This document shows positions 39,599 through 48,088 of a DNA stretch of 49,464 nucleotides, piece after piece. Source of the DNA: Nocardia seriolae NBRC 15557 (GTDB lineage Bacteria; Actinomycetota; Actinomycetes; Mycobacteriales; Mycobacteriaceae). The position numbers and the translations under genes are program-made. Location: NCBI RefSeq assembly GCF_007990715.1, contig NZ_BJWY01000043.1:1-49464 (forward strand), written 5' to 3'. The notes under the pieces were generated by a model that was given only the letters and a program-made list of their open reading frames with translations, searched no databases and had not been told where the DNA came from. Within the stretch, counting starts at the first letter, position 1, and each line of letters starts with the position of its first letter.

Positions 39599-40471
39599 AT
39601 GAGTTCGGAAGTCGCCGCGGGAACGGGCATTCATATCAGCGGGCTGAGCAAGACCTTCCGCTCCGGGCGGCGTGTGGTGCAGGCCCTCGATGCGGTCGAC
39701 CTGCACACCGCGCAGGGGGCGTTCCTGTCCCTGCTCGGGCCCTCGGGCTGCGGCAAGTCCACCATCCTGCGCATCCTGGCGGATCTGGATTCGCCGTCCG
39801 CGGGCACCGCGAAGATCAATGGCGAGACCCCGGCCGAGCTGCGCCGCCGTCATGAGTTCGGCATCGCCTTCCAGGATTCGGCGCTGCTGCCCTGGCGCAG
39901 TGTGGAATCCAATATCCGGCTGCCGCTGCAGGTCGCGGGCCTGCCGGTGGACAAGGAGCTGATCACCGATCTGATCCGGCTGGTCGGGCTGGAGGGCTTC
40001 GAGAAGGCCAAGCCCGCGCAGCTGTCCGGCGGTATGCGGCAACGGGTTTCGATCGCCCGCGCGCTGGTGGTCAAGCCGACGGTGCTGCTGCTGGACGAAC
40101 CCTTCGGCGCGCTCGACGACATGACCCGGCAGCGGCTGAACCTGGAGCTGCTGCGCATCTGGACCGAGAAGCCCGCCACCACCCTGATGGTCACCCACGG
40201 CATCGCCGAGGCGGTGTTCCTGTCCGACGTGGTGGCGGTGATGAGCCCGCGACCGGGCCGGGTGGTGGAGGTGGTGAACATCGACCTGCCCCGGCCGCGC
40301 ACCCCGGAGATGATGCGCTCACCCGAATTCCACAAACTGCACGACTACTTGCAGGAGCTGCTCTTCGGTCGCAGCGGCCAGGGCGGTGTCGCGTCCGACA
40401 GCGGTGGTGCCGCCGAAATCGGTGGGCCCTCGGAAATCGCCGGTGTCTCCGAAGGCGGTGCCGCCGAATGA
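39599..40471 (+). CDS. ABC importer ATP-binding protein (SsuB/TauB/ThiZ-like)
   Basis: A 290-residue ATPase of the nitrate/sulfonate/taurine/thiamine-precursor class. Walker A GPSGCGKST, Q-loop AFQDSALLPWRSV, signature LSGGMRQRVSIARAL, Walker B VLLLDEPFGALDDMTRQ and the switch His in MVTHGIAEAV are all present. The D usually after the switch His is G, which is tolerated in some members. A 30-residue Gly/Ser/Ala/Glu tail follows the core. The stop overlaps the next gene by 4 nt (ATGA). It powers the importer formed by the two permeases and the binding protein downstream. Confidence 0.92.
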   Translation: MSSEVAAGTGIHISGLSKTFRSGRRVVQALDAVDLHTAQGAFLSLLGPSGCGKSTILRILADLDSPSAGTAKINGETPAELRRRHEFGIAFQDSALLPWRSVESNIRLPLQVAGLPVDKELITDLIRLVGLEGFEKAKPAQLSGGMRQRVSIARALVVKPTVLLLDEPFGALDDMTRQRLNLELLRIWTEKPATTLMVTHGIAEAVFLSDVVAVMSPRPGRVVEVVNIDLPRPRTPEMMRSPEFHKLHDYLQELLFGRSGQGGVASDSGGAAEIGGPSEIAGVSEGGAAE

Positions 40472-41229
40472 GAGAGCGCTTCCGGATCACCCGGCTCGGC
40501 GGGGCGGCGGGCATTCTCGCGCTGCTGGCGCTGTGGACGGTGCTGGCCGAAATCCGCGTCGCGAACGGCACCGTGCCCAGCCCGTGGACCGTCGTGCACA
40601 CCATGTACACCGACGGCTGGGCGCTCTACGGCCCGAACTTCCGGGTCACGGCCTGGGGTGCGCTGCAAGGCTTCGCGTGGGGCAATGGCCTGGCCATCGC
40701 GCTCGCGGTGCTGGTGGTGCTGATTCCGCCGATCGAAATGCTGGTCACGCAGCTGGCGATCCTTAGCTACTGCACGCCGCTGCTGGCGCTGGGCCCGATC
40801 ATCCTGGTGGTGTTCGGCGGCCGCACGCCGACGGTGTTCCTGGCGGCCATGTACTGCTTCTTCACCACCATGGTCGGCACCGTGTCCGGGCTGCGGTCGG
40901 CCGATCGCACCAGCCTGGATCTGGTGCGCGCCTACGGCGGCGGCCGGTGGGAGCGGCTGCGGCGGGTGCAGCTGATCGCCGCGCTGCCGAATACCCTGGC
41001 CGCCTTGAAGATCGCCGCGCCGTCGGCGGTGCTGGGCGCGATCATCGGCGAGTACCTGGGCGGCGTGGACAGCGGCATCGGCGTGGCGCTGACGGCGGCG
41101 CAGACCGCCTACCTGGTGCCGCGCACCTGGGGCATGGCGCTGGCCGCGGCCGCGCTGGCGGGACTGGGCTACGCCATTGTCGCGCTGGTGGCGCGGGTGG
41201 CGGTGCCGTGGACTCGGGCGGAGGCGTGA
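40468..41229 (+). CDS. ABC importer permease, first subunit
   Basis: A 253-residue inner-membrane permease of the SsuC/ThiX type with about six transmembrane helices. The N-terminal MRERFRITRLGG is cytoplasmic. The coupling loop is VRAYGGGRWERLRRVQLIAALPNTLAALKIAAPSAVLGAIIGEYLGG, the EAA-like motif of this family. Translation is coupled to the ATPase gene (4-nt overlap) and to the second permease (TGATG). Two related permeases probably form a heterodimer. Confidence 0.9.
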   Translation: MRERFRITRLGGAAGILALLALWTVLAEIRVANGTVPSPWTVVHTMYTDGWALYGPNFRVTAWGALQGFAWGNGLAIALAVLVVLIPPIEMLVTQLAILSYCTPLLALGPIILVVFGGRTPTVFLAAMYCFFTTMVGTVSGLRSADRTSLDLVRAYGGGRWERLRRVQLIAALPNTLAALKIAAPSAVLGAIIGEYLGGVDSGIGVALTAAQTAYLVPRTWGMALAAAALAGLGYAIVALVARVAVPWTRAEA

Positions 41230-42032
41230 TGAAGACCCTGAACGTATTGCGGCCGATCGGGAAATTCCTACTGCCGCTGCTGGTTTCGCTGATCCTGCTG
41301 GTGGCGCTGTGGTACGGCTTCCTGAAGCTGTACCCGCAGGTGGGCCTGGTCGGCAAGAGCCCGGGCGACGTCTGGCACTACCTGGTGACCGGGCCGACCT
41401 CCGAGGGCGCGCGCCGGGTGATCTTCGACGAAATGCGAATCACCCTGCGGGACGCGCTCATCGGCTTCGGCGTGGGCCTGGGCGCGGCGCTGGTGGTGGC
41501 GGCGCTGTTCATCGGTGTGCCCGCGGTGGCGCAGGCGTTCATGCCGGTGGCAATGCTGCTGCGGTCGGTGCCGCTGGTGGCCATCACCCCGATCATCGTG
41601 CTGGTCTTCGGGCGCGGCCTGCTGGGCGTCACCGTCATGGCGGCCATCGTGGTGTTCTTCCCGGCCCTGGTGATGATCATGACCGGTCTGCGTTCCGCGC
41701 CGCGCCAGGCCACGGAACTGGTTGTGGCCTACGGCGGTTCGAACTGGACCGCCATGCGCATGGTGGCGATTCCGGCGGCGCTGCCGTCGGTCTTCGCGGC
41801 CGCCCGCGTGTCGGTGCCCGGCGCGCTGATCGGTGCGCTGCTGGGCGAATGGCTGGGCAGCGGAACGGGTTTGGGCGCCGGGCTGATCCGCGCCATTCCC
41901 ACCTTCCAGTACAACCGGCTGTGGGCTTCGATCGCACTGGTCACCGTGGTGTCGGTGTTCGCCTACGCGGTGGTCGGCGTGCTGGCGAATCTGGTGCTGG
42001 CGCGGTTCGCACCGGAGCAGAGCCGGGACTGA
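41229..42032 (+). CDS. ABC importer permease, second subunit
   Basis: A 267-residue permease of the same family as the preceding gene. It begins KTLNVLRPIGKFLLPLLVSLILLVALWYGFLKLYP. The EAA-like loop is VVAYGGSNWTAMRMVAIPAALPSVFAAARVSVPGALIGALLGEWLGS. About six hydrophobic segments are present. The start overlaps the preceding stop by one base (TGATG). Having two distinct permease genes differs from the single SsuC or TauC of model systems. Confidence 0.9.
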   Translation: MKTLNVLRPIGKFLLPLLVSLILLVALWYGFLKLYPQVGLVGKSPGDVWHYLVTGPTSEGARRVIFDEMRITLRDALIGFGVGLGAALVVAALFIGVPAVAQAFMPVAMLLRSVPLVAITPIIVLVFGRGLLGVTVMAAIVVFFPALVMIMTGLRSAPRQATELVVAYGGSNWTAMRMVAIPAALPSVFAAARVSVPGALIGALLGEWLGSGTGLGAGLIRAIPTFQYNRLWASIALVTVVSVFAYAVVGVLANLVLARFAPEQSRD

Positions 42033-42099
42033 GCACGCGAGTTAACGTGCCGCACACAAATACCTGCGGAAAAGCAAAATATCGGAAATCGAAAACGCC

Positions 42100-42105
42100 T
42101 ACATT
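42100..42105 (+). promoter_or_regulatory. -10 box, probable leaderless start of the binding-protein gene
   Basis: TACATT ends 6 nt before the ATG at 42112. This suggests that the binding protein has its own promoter in the 79-bp gap after the permeases, which would allow its usual excess over the transporter. Confidence 0.4.
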
Positions 42106-42111
42106 TCCCGC

Positions 42112-43218
42112 ATGAGTGGTTTGTTCCGGCCGGGTCCGGCCTCGCAGTTGTCGCAGTCGTCCCTGGGACGGCGATCCTTCCTCCGTTACGCCGGGCTGGC
42201 CGGGGTGGCGGTCGGCGGGGCCGGGGTGCTCGCCGCGTGCGGCGGCAGCTCCTCGAGCGGCGGCGGCAGCTCGGCCGACGGCTCCAAGTTCGGGACCGTG
42301 GCGGTGCAGCTGTCCTGGCTCAAGAACATCGAATTCGCGGGCGAGTACTTCGCCGACTCCAAGGGCTACTACAAGAACGCCGGATTCGGCTCGGTGAACC
42401 TGGTCGCGGGCGGCGCGGCCAGCACCTCGGTGGAGGCCGGGCTGGGCACCGGCAAGATCTGGATCGGCATGTCCGCGCCGCAGACCACCGCGCCCGCCGT
42501 GCTGGAGGGCCTGAACGCCAAGATCGTCGGGACCACGTATCAGAAGAACCCCTTCTGCATCGTGAGCTCGGCCAAGAAGCCCATCCTCAACCCGAAGGAC
42601 ATGAAGGGCCGCAAGATCGGTGTGCAGGACACCAATCAGCTCATCTTCAACGCGCTGCTGACCGCCAACGGCATGACGCCCAGCGACGTCACCATCGTGC
42701 CCGCGCAATTCGATCCGACCCCGCTGGCCAACGGCGAGGTGGACGGCTGGGTCAGCTACGCCACCAACGAGCCGATCACCCTGGCCTCCAAGGGCTTCCA
42801 GAACATGAACTTCCTATTCGCCGACTACGGGCTGCCGCTGGTCGCGGAGACGCTGACGGTGAGCCAGAAGACCATCGATTCCGAGCGCGACAAGCTCAAG
42901 GCGTTCCTGGTCGCGGAGATCAAGGGCTGGAAGGACGCGGTCGCCAGTCCGGAGGAGTCGGCGCGGCTGGCCGTGGAGGTGTACGGCAAGGATCAGCAGC
43001 TGGAGCTGAAGGAGCAGACCATGGAGGCCAGCGCCCAGAACGGGCTGGTGGTCTCGGCCGACTCCAAGGCCAACGGGCTGTTCACCATGACCGACGCGCT
43101 GATCGAGCAGAACATCGCCGCGCTCGGCAAGGCCAAGATCGATATCAAGGCGAGCCAGCTGTTCGACCTGTCGGTGCTCAAGGAGGTCTACGCCGAGCAT
43201 CCGGAACTGAAGGCGTAA
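42112..43218 (+). CDS. NMT1/THI5-like substrate-binding lipoprotein (Tat-exported)
   Basis: A 368-residue ABC solute-binding protein. The N-terminus has a twin-arginine motif (GRRSFLR) and a hydrophobic stretch ending in the lipobox VLAAC, so it is Tat-exported and lipid-anchored. A Gly/Ser linker leads to the NMT1/THI5-like domain: VQLSWLKNIEFAGEYFADSKGYYKNAGF, VEAGLGTGKIWIGMSAPQTT, KKPILNPKDMKGRKIGVQDTNQ, AQFDPTPLANGEVDGWVSYATNEP. Relatives bind thiamine precursors, riboflavin, sulfonates or nitriles. Tat export suggests folding before export. No thiamine or riboflavin gene is nearby, so the ligand is open. Confidence 0.9.
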   Translation: MSGLFRPGPASQLSQSSLGRRSFLRYAGLAGVAVGGAGVLAACGGSSSSGGGSSADGSKFGTVAVQLSWLKNIEFAGEYFADSKGYYKNAGFGSVNLVAGGAASTSVEAGLGTGKIWIGMSAPQTTAPAVLEGLNAKIVGTTYQKNPFCIVSSAKKPILNPKDMKGRKIGVQDTNQLIFNALLTANGMTPSDVTIVPAQFDPTPLANGEVDGWVSYATNEPITLASKGFQNMNFLFADYGLPLVAETLTVSQKTIDSERDKLKAFLVAEIKGWKDAVASPEESARLAVEVYGKDQQLELKEQTMEASAQNGLVVSADSKANGLFTMTDALIEQNIAALGKAKIDIKASQLFDLSVLKEVYAEHPELKA

Positions 43219-43239
43219 CGGGCTCAGCGGTTCTCGGCC

Positions 43240-44265
43240 TCAGCGCACGAGTTGCACGTGCCGCTTCCCCCTGCCCGGCGAGGTGGACAGCGGCTCGGCC
43301 GAGGTCCCGTTGCGCACCGCCAGCAGTTCGGCGGCGATGGCGACGGCGGTCTCGGCCGGGGTGCGCGCGCCCACGTCCAGACCGGCGGGGGAGTGCAGGC
43401 GGGCCAGCGTGTCGTCGGTGAAGCCGCCCGCCTGCAGGGCCTCCAGCCGATGCGCGTGTGACGCCGGGGTACCCAGGGCTGCCAGGTAACCCAGCTCGGG
43501 TAGTCGCAAAGCCACTGTGAGCAAGGGGATTTCGAACTTCGGGTCGTGCGAGAGCACCACCATCGCGGTATTCGAATCGATCGCGCCCGCCGAGGCCTGG
43601 GTGTTCAGGTAGCGGTGCGGCCAGTCCACCACGACCTCGCAGCCCGGGTAGGCCGCGGCATTGGCGAAGGTGGGGCGCGCGTCCACGATGGTGATCCGGT
43701 AGCCGAGCAGCTTGGCCTGGGTGGCCAGCGCGCCCGCGAAGGTATTGGCCCCCACCAGGATCAGATGCGGTGGGCGCGCGAAGGAGGACACGAACACGTC
43801 CGAATCCGGCAGCGACACCAGCTCGGTGCCGTGCTTGCGGTCGGTGATCAGATGCTGCCCGATCACGTCCGGGTCCGAATGCCACACCACCGTGAACACG
43901 GTGACCTGCCGCTGCGCGGCGATATCGGCTGCCACATCCGGGAATTCGGGAAAATGCCGGCGCGAGAACGGTTCGGTGAACACGTCCAGGGTGCCGACGC
44001 AGTCCATCTGCGCGTCCAGTCCGCTGCCCGGCCCGAACCGCTGCAACCCGCGCCGCCCGGTGCGTGCCGATTCCATCGCGGCCTCGTAGGCGGCCGCCTC
44101 CGCGCAGCCCGCCGAGATCGAGCCGAAGGCCCGCCCGTCGGCATCCACCACCATGGCCGAACCCACCGGCACCGACGTAGCCCCCTGTGTCCGAACGAGA
44201 GTGGCCAGACCTCCGGTCCGCCCGCTGTGCCATACCCGAAGAAGGTCCTCGATGATTTCCCGCAT
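43240..44265 (-). CDS. XdhC/CoxI-family protein
   Basis: A 341-residue protein with the N-terminal XdhC_CoxI domain (ATLVRTQGATSVPVGSAMVVDADGRAFGSISAGCAEAAAYEAA, with the conserved GC-x-E). The C-terminal Rossmann-like XdhC_C domain follows (PPHLILVGANTFAGALATQAKLLGYRITIVDARPTF ... VVVLSHDPKFEIPLLTVAL). XdhC binds the molybdenum cofactor, promotes its sulfuration and inserts it into xanthine-dehydrogenase-type hydroxylases. GGGAG lies 6 nt before ATG 44265. It lies 13 nt after the MocA-like gene, so the two form an operon. No hydroxylase subunit is in this window. Confidence 0.88.
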   Translation of the reverse strand: MREIIEDLLRVWHSGRTGGLATLVRTQGATSVPVGSAMVVDADGRAFGSISAGCAEAAAYEAAMESARTGRRGLQRFGPGSGLDAQMDCVGTLDVFTEPFSRRHFPEFPDVAADIAAQRQVTVFTVVWHSDPDVIGQHLITDRKHGTELVSLPDSDVFVSSFARPPHLILVGANTFAGALATQAKLLGYRITIVDARPTFANAAAYPGCEVVVDWPHRYLNTQASAGAIDSNTAMVVLSHDPKFEIPLLTVALRLPELGYLAALGTPASHAHRLEALQAGGFTDDTLARLHSPAGLDVGARTPAETAVAIAAELLAVRNGTSAEPLSTSPGRGKRHVQLVR

Positions 44266-44278
44266 CACACGCTCCCGC

Positions 44279-45016
44279 TCACCGTGCGCCGCCCGCCGGA
44301 TAATCCCGATCGATCCCCGTAGCGAGGTCGTCGCACGTGACGCACACCATATCCGCTCGTTGTCGTAAATAAGTGCCCGCCCCCGAATTTCCCGCCGCGC
44401 TCGCGCACGCACCCGCCCAGTGCGCCCGCCCCAGCACCACCGGGTGCCCCGGCACACCCCCGAAAACTGCCCGCGCCAACCTGCTCTCACTTACCTGCGC
44501 GGCCGCGATCACCCGGGCCACCACCGCGCCGCCGACATCGGGGGTATCCACCGGCATGATCGCCGCGTACCCGGCCGGACCATCGTCAACTTTCCCCGGG
44601 CCGGAATTCCCGGTGGCAATATTCCCCGCCGGGATGGTCCGCGCCGCAAGTGATGAATCCGCTGTGCGACCGGCGAACTCCCGGCCCGCCGCACTCAGCC
44701 GCGGGGTCGCCGCCGCGGCCAATCCGGCCCGCATGGAAGCGCTCACCCCGATCTTCCAGTCCGCCGCCCAGACCGGATGCACCCCCGGCGGCAACGGAAT
44801 GCCGGAGGTTTGCGACACCAGCCACGCACCCGCCGCGGTCCGGTGCGCGGGCCCGGTTGCCCCGAGTACCACGAAGATTCGCGAACACCCGCCGGCGCGC
44901 AGCGCCTCCACCGCCGACCGCAGCCAGACGCCGTCCTCGGCCAGCACTTTCGGCATGCCATAGCGCCGACCGGCACCGGCCGCGAGCAGAATGCCGTCGC
45001 AGCGTTCGGGGTTCAC
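44279..45016 (-). CDS. MobA/MocA-like nucleotidyltransferase
   Basis: A 245-residue NTP-transferase. The N-terminal nucleotide-binding loop is LLAAGAGRRYGMPKVL, and the metal-binding Asp is in AAIMPVDTPDVGGAVVARVI. Near the C-terminus GVPGHPVVLGRAHW is the substrate loop. This pattern fits molybdenum cofactor cytidylyltransferase (MocA) or guanylyltransferase. An insert of about 45 residues (from SAAGREFAGRTADSS to GPGKVDDG) interrupts the core before the Asp and looks like low-complexity expansion. It precedes xdhC by 13 nt, consistent with cytosine-type cofactor made for a hydroxylase encoded elsewhere. Confidence 0.82.
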   Translation of the reverse strand: MNPERCDGILLAAGAGRRYGMPKVLAEDGVWLRSAVEALRAGGCSRIFVVLGATGPAHRTAAGAWLVSQTSGIPLPPGVHPVWAADWKIGVSASMRAGLAAAATPRLSAAGREFAGRTADSSLAARTIPAGNIATGNSGPGKVDDGPAGYAAIMPVDTPDVGGAVVARVIAAAQVSESRLARAVFGGVPGHPVVLGRAHWAGACASAAGNSGAGTYLRQRADMVCVTCDDLATGIDRDYPAGGAR

Positions 45017-45076
45017 GCGAGCAGGGTAATCCCGCCCGCGAGGGTTCGCTGATCAAGCGACCGAAAGGGTGTCTGA

Positions 45077-45106
45077 CCCGGCCGCCCGGTGCACTCTCCG
45101 GCCGGG
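45077..45106. terminator. Possible hairpin terminator
   Basis: CCCGGCCG (45077-45084) and CGGCCGGG (45099-45106) form an 8-bp stem with a 14-nt loop, 8 nt after the stop of the large STAND gene (minus strand). Confidence 0.4.
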
Positions 45107-45114
45107 CCGCGGGG

Positions 45115-47901
45115 TCAGCAGTCGAAACCGAGGCGGCGCAGGTCTTCCTGGACCCGGTCGGGGAGGGTGACGGATTCGCGGCGGCAGCGGTCCAGGGCCT
45201 GGGTCAGCTCCGCGCGGACCTGGTCGGCGAGTTTGATGCCCATGCCCTCATAGAGGAGCAGGGATTTGTGCAGCAGGTCGCAGGGCCGCCAGTGCGCGCC
45301 GCCGGAGCGGATGGCGATATAGGCGAGGGCGCGCAGCACGTCGGCCTCGCCGTGCGGGTCGCGGGTGCGGCGGGTGATCTCGAGCGAGTCGGCGTAGTAC
45401 TCCTGGGCGGCGTCCAGGTCGCCCGCGTCGCGTTCGAGATGGCCGAGGCCGCGCAGGCAGTCCGCGCGCAGCAGGTGGTCGCCGATCTCGGTGCCGATGC
45501 GGTAGGCCTCGTCCAATTGACCTCGGGCCGTGGCGAACCGGCCGGATTCGCGGGAGACGCTGCCCAGGCCCCACAGCGACCAGCCCAGGCTGTAGCGGTC
45601 GCCGATCTCGCTCGCGATGGTCAGGGCATCGAGGTAGCAGCGGTGCGCGATGGCGCGGTCGCCGCCGGTGCGCTCCATGTGGCCCAGGCCGCGCAGCGCG
45701 TCGCCCTCGAATTTCGGGTTCTCCAATTGCCGCGCCATGCCCAGCACATCGGAGTACGCGCTCCGGGCGCGGTCGTAATCGCCGATGGTCCTGACGACCT
45801 CGGCGAAACCCCACAGCGAGGCCGCGATGAGCCGGGAATCGCCCAGCGCGGTGGCAATGTCGTGGGCCTCCTGGAAGGCCGTGGAGGCGGTCTCGTACCG
45901 GCACGCCCGGCGGTACAGGGTGCCCAGTTCGAAGTAGATGTCGCAGCAGGTGAGCCGATCACCGCCCTCCTTGGCGATGTCCAAGGCGCGGAACAACAAT
46001 CCCTCCGCGTCGGAGAGGTGACCCAGCTCGGACAGGTGCGCGCCGAGCAGCCGCGCCAGCTCACCGGTGTCGGGGTCGGTGCCGGTGACGCTGACACAGC
46101 CCAGCAGCAGCTCGCGTTCGCGATTGAGCCAGTCCCGGGCCCGCTCCGTCGCGCCGGTCGGGTCGGGCGCGGGCGGGGCCGAGAAGCCGCCCACCGCCTC
46201 GTACGGTCGCTGCACTCCGGCCTGCCGCGCCACCAGCAGGCACTGCCGCACCAGCCGGCCGACCGCTGCCGGATGCTCGGTGGGCGGATCCTCGGCATCG
46301 GCCTTCACCCGTGCGAAAAGCCTTGTCACATCGTGGATTCGGTAACGCTGCCCGGTCGGGCCGCCCTCGGCCGGATCCAGCAGCCCCACCTCGAATATCT
46401 GCCGGATCAGCCCGAACGCCTGCGCCTGCGGCACATCCACCATGGGAGCCAGGGTCTCGGCGGTGATCTCGGTGCCGGGAAACCAGCCCAGCAGCCGAAC
46501 CGCCCGCCGCAGCACCGGATCCGGCAGCCGCTGATACGACAGCTCGAAGGCCGCGCTCAGCGTCTCGCCCTCCGCGGAGAACAGATCCAGGGCGCGCTCG
46601 GGCAGGGAGTCCTCGGCGCCGTCGCCCGGCCCCGCCCGCATCCGGTCGGCCAGCTTGGTGAACTCGGCCGCCGCCGTGCCCAGCAGATCCGGACCCTGGT
46701 AGGCGATCTGGCCCGCGATCAATCGGATCGCCAGTGGCAGCCCGCCCGCCGTCCGCAGCACCAGCCGGGCCGCGTCCACATCGTAATTCGTTGGCAGATG
46801 GCCCAATTCGACCAGCAGTTGCTCCGCCTCGGCCGGTCCCATGGCGTCCAGTTGCAGCGGCATCGCGCCGGTCAGTCCGGTCAGCTTGTGGCGGCTGGTG
46901 ATGAGCACGAAGCCGTCCCGCGCCTCCGGCAGCAGCGCCCGCACCTGTTTGGAATCGAGGGCATTGTCGAGCACGACCAGCGAGCGCCGATCCCGCATCT
47001 CGAGCCGCCAGCGCGCGGCCCGGCGGGAAGTGTCGTTCTCGATGGTCTCCGGCGCGACACCGATCTTCAGCAGCACCTGTTCGAGCACCCCCGCCGGCTC
47101 GCGGGCCTTGCGGCCGTCGGTGTGACCGTGCAGGTCCTCCCAGATCACCCCGTCCGGATACCGGTCCTCGAAGGTCTCCACCAGCCAGCGCGCCAGCGCC
47201 GTCTTCCCCACGCCCGCAAGCCCGTTGACCACGTGCACGCGCGGGCCGCCCGCGGACAGATGCGCCTCGACCCGCTCCCGCAGCATCCGCTGCTGTTCGC
47301 TGCGGCCGACGAAAGGCACCAGCCCGCTGGGGAATCCAGTGTCCGAGGCCGCGGGCAGCGCCGTGGTCCGCCGGGACACGACGGCCCGGTAGGCGGCCAC
47401 CTCCGTCCCCGGCATGTGCGCCAGATCCGCGGTATCCACCAGTTGATCCCAACTGGTCCGGTAGATGGCGGCCAGATTCTTCAGCACCTCCAGCGTCGGC
47501 CGCGGATGCGCCCGGGCCCTCGACCCTTCGGCGGCCGCGCCGCGCGGCCCGGGCCACGACTCGTACTCCGAGATCCGCGCCGCCTTCATCGGCGCACTGG
47601 CCTTCCCGGTGAGCCGATTGAATTCGTCCGCCACCTGCTGCTGGATGAACTCGTTCGCCAGCCGCCAGGCCCGCCGCGGCCGACACCCCCGATACCGCAA
47701 CTCCGCCACCAGCGGCTCCAGAAGTTCGTTCTCCCGCAACCCGATCCCGAGTAGAATCCTGCGCAGTTCCTTGCGCGCCTCCGCGCCCACCACATCGGTG
47801 TCCCCGTTCCTGGAGACGGTGCTCTTCTGTGAGACGGTGCTCTTCTGCGAGACGGTGCTCTTCTGTGACACGATGCGCCTCCAGACCCCGGCGTCAGCCA
47901 C
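45115..47901 (-). CDS. HTH-STAND (NB-ARC)-TPR protein
   Basis: A 928-residue multidomain protein. Residues 12-29 are three copies of SQKSTV. About 60-160 resemble an XRE-type DNA-binding region (RRAWRLANEFIQQQVADEFNRLTGK ... ISEYESWP ... LEVLKNLAAIYRTSWDQLVD). The NB-ARC ATPase follows: Walker A GLAGVGKTA (near 232), Walker B SLVVLDNA, VLITSRHKLTGL (sensor), GGLPLAIRLIAGQ (GLPL). The C-terminal third holds about seven TPR units with repeating G-D and A-x-G-x-x patterns. Such STAND proteins switch on when TPRs bind a signal. They are read as AfsR-like regulators, but the same layout also occurs in immune ATPases. GTG 47901 has GGAGGG 4 nt upstream; an upstream ATG at 48120 overlaps the neighbour gene. 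Confidence 0.87.
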   Translation of the reverse strand: MADAGVWRRIVSQKSTVSQKSTVSQKSTVSRNGDTDVVGAEARKELRRILLGIGLRENELLEPLVAELRYRGCRPRRAWRLANEFIQQQVADEFNRLTGKASAPMKAARISEYESWPGPRGAAAEGSRARAHPRPTLEVLKNLAAIYRTSWDQLVDTADLAHMPGTEVAAYRAVVSRRTTALPAASDTGFPSGLVPFVGRSEQQRMLRERVEAHLSAGGPRVHVVNGLAGVGKTALARWLVETFEDRYPDGVIWEDLHGHTDGRKAREPAGVLEQVLLKIGVAPETIENDTSRRAARWRLEMRDRRSLVVLDNALDSKQVRALLPEARDGFVLITSRHKLTGLTGAMPLQLDAMGPAEAEQLLVELGHLPTNYDVDAARLVLRTAGGLPLAIRLIAGQIAYQGPDLLGTAAAEFTKLADRMRAGPGDGAEDSLPERALDLFSAEGETLSAAFELSYQRLPDPVLRRAVRLLGWFPGTEITAETLAPMVDVPQAQAFGLIRQIFEVGLLDPAEGGPTGQRYRIHDVTRLFARVKADAEDPPTEHPAAVGRLVRQCLLVARQAGVQRPYEAVGGFSAPPAPDPTGATERARDWLNRERELLLGCVSVTGTDPDTGELARLLGAHLSELGHLSDAEGLLFRALDIAKEGGDRLTCCDIYFELGTLYRRACRYETASTAFQEAHDIATALGDSRLIAASLWGFAEVVRTIGDYDRARSAYSDVLGMARQLENPKFEGDALRGLGHMERTGGDRAIAHRCYLDALTIASEIGDRYSLGWSLWGLGSVSRESGRFATARGQLDEAYRIGTEIGDHLLRADCLRGLGHLERDAGDLDAAQEYYADSLEITRRTRDPHGEADVLRALAYIAIRSGGAHWRPCDLLHKSLLLYEGMGIKLADQVRAELTQALDRCRRESVTLPDRVQEDLRRLGFDC
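47813..47866. repeat. Three 18-bp tandem repeats in the STAND gene
   Basis: GAGACGGTGCTCTTCTGT at 47813, 47831 (one mismatch) and 47849, without gaps. Each encodes SQKSTV on the minus strand, right after the start of the protein. Copy-number change would not shift the frame. Confidence 0.9.
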
Positions 47902-48029
47902 GGATCCCTCCCCCACGGTTGTGAATATTTCCTTGGTACCGCGCCCGTTTCGGCTGTTCAAGGACTCGTGACATGCCAAGAATCCACGAAAAACGCTGGG
48001 ATCGAATGCCGCCCGCCCGCCCGCGATCA

Positions 48030-48045
48030 TTGGTTCATCAACCAA
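48030..48045. promoter_or_regulatory. Palindrome between the STAND gene and its divergent neighbour
   Basis: TTGGTT (48030-48035) and AACCAA (48040-48045) form a perfect inverted repeat with a 4-bp spacer. It is A/T-richer than its surroundings and lies in the shared 187-bp promoter region, 43 bp before the ATG at 48089. A binding site for the HTH of the STAND protein is plausible. Confidence 0.5.
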
Positions 48046-48088
48046 CACGGACACGGGGGACGGGTCCGCGTCAGTAAGGATCGAATCA

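Noticed and set aside
44650..47754. A 1034-codon forward frame opposite the STAND and MocA genes
   Set aside because: Arg/Gln/Pro-rich antisense shadow created by GC codon bias; the minus strand carries clear NB-ARC and TPR motifs.
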